A DNA stretch of 33,775 nucleotides, taken from positions 1 to 33,775 of the forward strand of contig JAFDXI010000068.1 in assembly GCA_018268035.1 (NCBI GenBank), read 5' to 3'. The translations under genes and the position numbers were made by a program. Shown here in pieces: positions 31,386 through 33,775 of the stretch; positions within the stretch are counted from its first letter, which is position 1; every line of letters starts with the position of its first letter. Origin of the DNA: Bacteroidota bacterium. Its GTDB lineage: Bacteria > Bacteroidota > Bacteroidia > Chitinophagales > Chitinophagaceae. The notes beneath the pieces were generated by a model that was not told the DNA's origin, did not search any database, and saw only the letters and a list, made by a program, of their open reading frames with translations.

Positions 31386-31475
31386 TCGTAATTTTTAATT
31401 GTTAATTCGAAACCCGTAATTCGTAATTTTTAATTTTTAATTGATAATTCAAAACCCGTAATTCGTAATTTTTAA
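31386..31475 (-). repeat. Intergenic AT-rich repeat element, copy 3 (42-bp tandem)
   Basis: Positions 31391-31433 and 31433-31475 are near-identical 43-base units offset by 42 bases, differing at two positions (T31402/A31444 and G31409/A31451). The units contain ACCCGTAATTCGTAATTT, the reverse complement of the AATTACGAATTACG core in copies 1 and 2. The last unit overlaps the stop codon of the DUF5686 gene (31472-31474). Confidence 0.65.
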
Positions 31476-33775
31476 AGGCTAAATTTAAATCCGAAGAAAA
31501 CACCAAATCTTTCTGCTGGTATATCAGGAATAGGTCTTGGTAATACACGCCAGATAAAATTGACTGAAAAGAATTTTAAAATATTATCTACACCTGTACC
31601 TAATTCCAGATACATTTTTCCGTTAAGCGATTGAAAGGGACTGTTGCTCACGAAATTCAATTGTTGATTTGCTGATGAAAGGTCAGCTATCACACCTTTT
31701 GCCTCCCAAAACTGGCGCAACTTTAATTTACGTGTGAGTTTGAAATACCTAAACAACCCTGAACCAATATTATGTTCGATATTAAAACCTGCATACCTGT
31801 CTGCGAGATATTCATATCTGCTCATCAGATTAAAAGAATATTTACCATAATAAAACCAGTCATTACCCGGTAAAATATTCAGCATTTGGTAAGGCACTGT
31901 TCCAAATGTTCTTCCTGCAAAAACGTTATAATAAAAATATCCGTATGGAGCAATGTTGATATAATCAGAAACAGAAATATCAATCTTATCATATTTATAA
32001 CTACTGTTTAAAATATTTGGGAACCCGTGTTTGTAATTGAATTCAACAATTGGATAATCACTACCCAAACTATACCTGTAAAAGTTATCTTCAAAAGTCC
32101 TTTCCTGATATGCATACCTGATGCGCAAACCTGTTTCAAATGTATTAAAAGGGTGTCCCTGTTTGGCAGGAAATAAATCTGAGCCAGGTAAATTCAGCAA
32201 TGCTTTATACTCCTTGCTATCCATCGTTATTCCAAAACCAAACCCGGAATTGGTTTCTGCATAATATTCTAACTTTTTTTGTGTTATCTGTTGAAATTTA
32301 TATGATATGCCTGGCTTCCTGAAAAAGAAACCAAAAACATTATCAGAACCTAACTGATCATAATACATCTGTCCGTTATCCAAATCCTTTTTATATAATA
32401 CATCAAGATATTGCCAGGGAGTGCGACTGAATACATATTTGGCTTCCACTTTGCCTTTATATGTATTGTCATTAAAACCATAAGCAAGGTATCCGCTAAA
32501 GTTAAGGTTCTTATTAAAGCCCTGGTTTGTTGCCAGGTCAAATCGTAATCTTGTGCCTTCATATTGATTACCTGAAATCCAGGAATACCAGGGGCCAATC
32601 CTGATGTTACCAATATCTTTTGTTCCAGTAGTTAAAAAATTTATTGCATTCCTGTAATGTATGTAGGTCTTGTTTTTTTCAAGTGTATCCAACACTTTAT
32701 ATACAGTTTGCTCATCTGTATTGAGTGGCTCATGTCTTTTCTCTACCCAAAATGAATCCGGTTTATTTCCAGCACCTTTATTCAATACAATATCTTCACT
32801 TGACTTATTGTTATCAAGATTTGCAATCACCGATGGGCTGTTGACAACTACATTCTCATAAGTTGCAGTTTTGCGTGCTTTAAAACCAAGATGTTTTTTC
32901 CCTGTTGGAGTTATATCAGCAACAAATTTATCTTTATACAAAAACCAGGTACTATCTTCTATCAACCTGAATTCCTGTATCAATGTGAGGCCGGATATAA
33001 AATTAAGATTAGCATCAAGCGATGGCCGTAATGTTATTTTTTGTATAGAAAATGATGTATCATGTATCCAGCAATCACCTGTAAACATATCCCCGCCGGG
33101 GCGCTTTGGTGTAAATGAAAAATGTACTAACCTTTTACCTGAAAGATATTGTGTATCGAGTAATTTAAACTTATAATAAATATCAGCATTATCACTGAAT
33201 GGGCTCACATACATTTTATCAAACACCGGTATAGTATTGCTATACACATCCACATTCTGATAAGTTATGCCTAATTGTTTAATAATACTTTCATTATCTA
33301 ATCCATTTGTTTTTGCAGCTTTAATCACTTCCCTTGTTTTTCTCGGGTTGCGCTGGTAATAATAATCAGATAATGTCTCAGTCAAATAAACAGGCAGGTA
33401 TGGTTCTTTTTCAGAAGTCGTGTCCATATAACTTAAAACAAAATCAAGCTTTTTCAGGAAAGGGTCTTTAGCTACTTTGTTTTTATTAATGTTTTTAATA
33501 TCGAGTTCCAGTTTATTATATACTTCATAACTGTAATTGCTAAAATGTGATTTATCATTTTGTGGTTTATGAGCTATGATCTTTTTCCAAAACCATAATG
33601 CCCTGTTATATTTTGTTTTTACTACCACTTCTTTTTGTGATGGCGCCAGAACCATGTGTATAGTTACAAAAACAGAATCTTTAAAATATGATACAGGAAT
33701 TTGTGAAGGAGAATATCCAACACTTGTTACAAGCAACGAATCATTTGGTAAAACATTATCTAACGATATGGAAAA
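31472..33775 (-). CDS. DUF5686 outer-membrane protein with CarboxypepD_reg-like domain, partial
   Basis: The gene runs off the right edge, so its N-terminus is missing. The visible frame is open to the edge (SLDNVLPNDSLLVTSVGYSP). A TTG at 33736 is not the start, because the same beta-sandwich continues upstream of it. The first part is the end of a carboxypeptidase-regulatory-like domain (LLVTSVGYSPSQIPVSY). Next comes the DUF5686 region, including RALWFWKKIIAHKPQNDKSH and SFTPKRPGGDMFTGDCWIHD. The last about 380 residues alternate in the way expected of an outer-membrane beta-barrel and end in FGVFFGFKFSL, a plausible insertion signal. The function of the family is unknown. It is probably in the outer membrane. 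Confidence 0.88.
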   Translation of the reverse strand, partial: FSISLDNVLPNDSLLVTSVGYSPSQIPVSYFKDSVFVTIHMVLAPSQKEVVVKTKYNRALWFWKKIIAHKPQNDKSHFSNYSYEVYNKLELDIKNINKNKVAKDPFLKKLDFVLSYMDTTSEKEPYLPVYLTETLSDYYYQRNPRKTREVIKAAKTNGLDNESIIKQLGITYQNVDVYSNTIPVFDKMYVSPFSDNADIYYKFKLLDTQYLSGKRLVHFSFTPKRPGGDMFTGDCWIHDTSFSIQKITLRPSLDANLNFISGLTLIQEFRLIEDSTWFLYKDKFVADITPTGKKHLGFKARKTATYENVVVNSPSVIANLDNNKSSEDIVLNKGAGNKPDSFWVEKRHEPLNTDEQTVYKVLDTLEKNKTYIHYRNAINFLTTGTKDIGNIRIGPWYSWISGNQYEGTRLRFDLATNQGFNKNLNFSGYLAYGFNDNTYKGKVEAKYVFSRTPWQYLDVLYKKDLDNGQMYYDQLGSDNVFGFFFRKPGISYKFQQITQKKLEYYAETNSGFGFGITMDSKEYKALLNLPGSDLFPAKQGHPFNTFETGLRIRYAYQERTFEDNFYRYSLGSDYPIVEFNYKHGFPNILNSSYKYDKIDISVSDYINIAPYGYFYYNVFAGRTFGTVPYQMLNILPGNDWFYYGKYSFNLMSRYEYLADRYAGFNIEHNIGSGLFRYFKLTRKLKLRQFWEAKGVIADLSSANQQLNFVSNSPFQSLNGKMYLELGTGVDNILKFFSVNFIWRVLPRPIPDIPAERFGVFFGFKFSL

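Overview
The window looks like a chromosomal stretch of a Bacteroidota bacterium, most likely a member of or relative of the Chitinophagaceae (inference). The signs are a fused SecDF, a secreted protein ending in a type IX secretion (T9SS) sorting domain, a DUF5686 outer-membrane protein, paired FtsX-type permeases, a bifunctional RibBA, AT-rich DNA, and several Bacteroidota-type promoters (TTG, about 21 bp, then TAnnTTTG) a short way upstream of start codons. There are no rRNA or tRNA genes, no CRISPR array, no insertion sequence and no phage genes.

Layout. 1-3.4 kb: secDF with its terminator. 3.6-3.9 kb: a DUF1801-type gene broken by one in-frame TGA. 4.1-9.9 kb, minus strand: a DeoR-type regulator and two large FtsX/MacB-type permeases, with a candidate sigma-54 promoter and palindromic operator upstream of the second. 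10.3-14.7 kb: a cation diffusion facilitator, an EamA exporter, a nitroreductase and an acyl-CoA carboxylase carboxyltransferase subunit. 14.9-16.3 kb: a T9SS cargo protein. 16.4-22.3 kb, minus strand: a tight six-gene operon. 22.4-24.7 kb: a GT-C-type membrane glycosyltransferase, divergent from that operon, and an orphan ExbD-like protein. 24.9-33.8 kb: a Trp/Tyr-rich envelope protein with an Asn/Gln-rich tail, ribBA, ftsY, dinB, phoH and a partial DUF5686 protein.

The most notable system is the six-gene operon at 16411-22265. Three of its products match the mycobacterial decaprenylphosphoryl-arabinose pathway closely: a UbiA-family DPPR synthase (the NDxxDxxxDxxHPTKxxRP signature), DprE1 (the FAD oxidase, with HGKNHH and YQF.LP motifs) and DprE2 (the SDR reductase). 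A HAD-family phosphatase, translationally coupled to dprE2, could supply the missing dephosphorylation step. The operon also carries a GT4-like glycosyltransferase and a 2-oxoglutarate/Fe(II) oxygenase, and a GT-C enzyme of the kind that uses polyprenyl-phosphate sugars lies just across a shared promoter region. Together they suggest that this bacterium makes a polyprenylphosphoryl-D-arabinofuranose donor and adds arabinose to an unknown envelope glycan or protein. The DprE1 homologue has Ala at the position of the mycobacterial Cys387 that benzothiazinone drugs attack.

Other signals are a dispersed AT-rich intergenic repeat family in three places (7.4, 27.8 and 31.4 kb), the single-nonsense pseudogene, and alternative start codons for phoH (TTG) and dinB (GTG).
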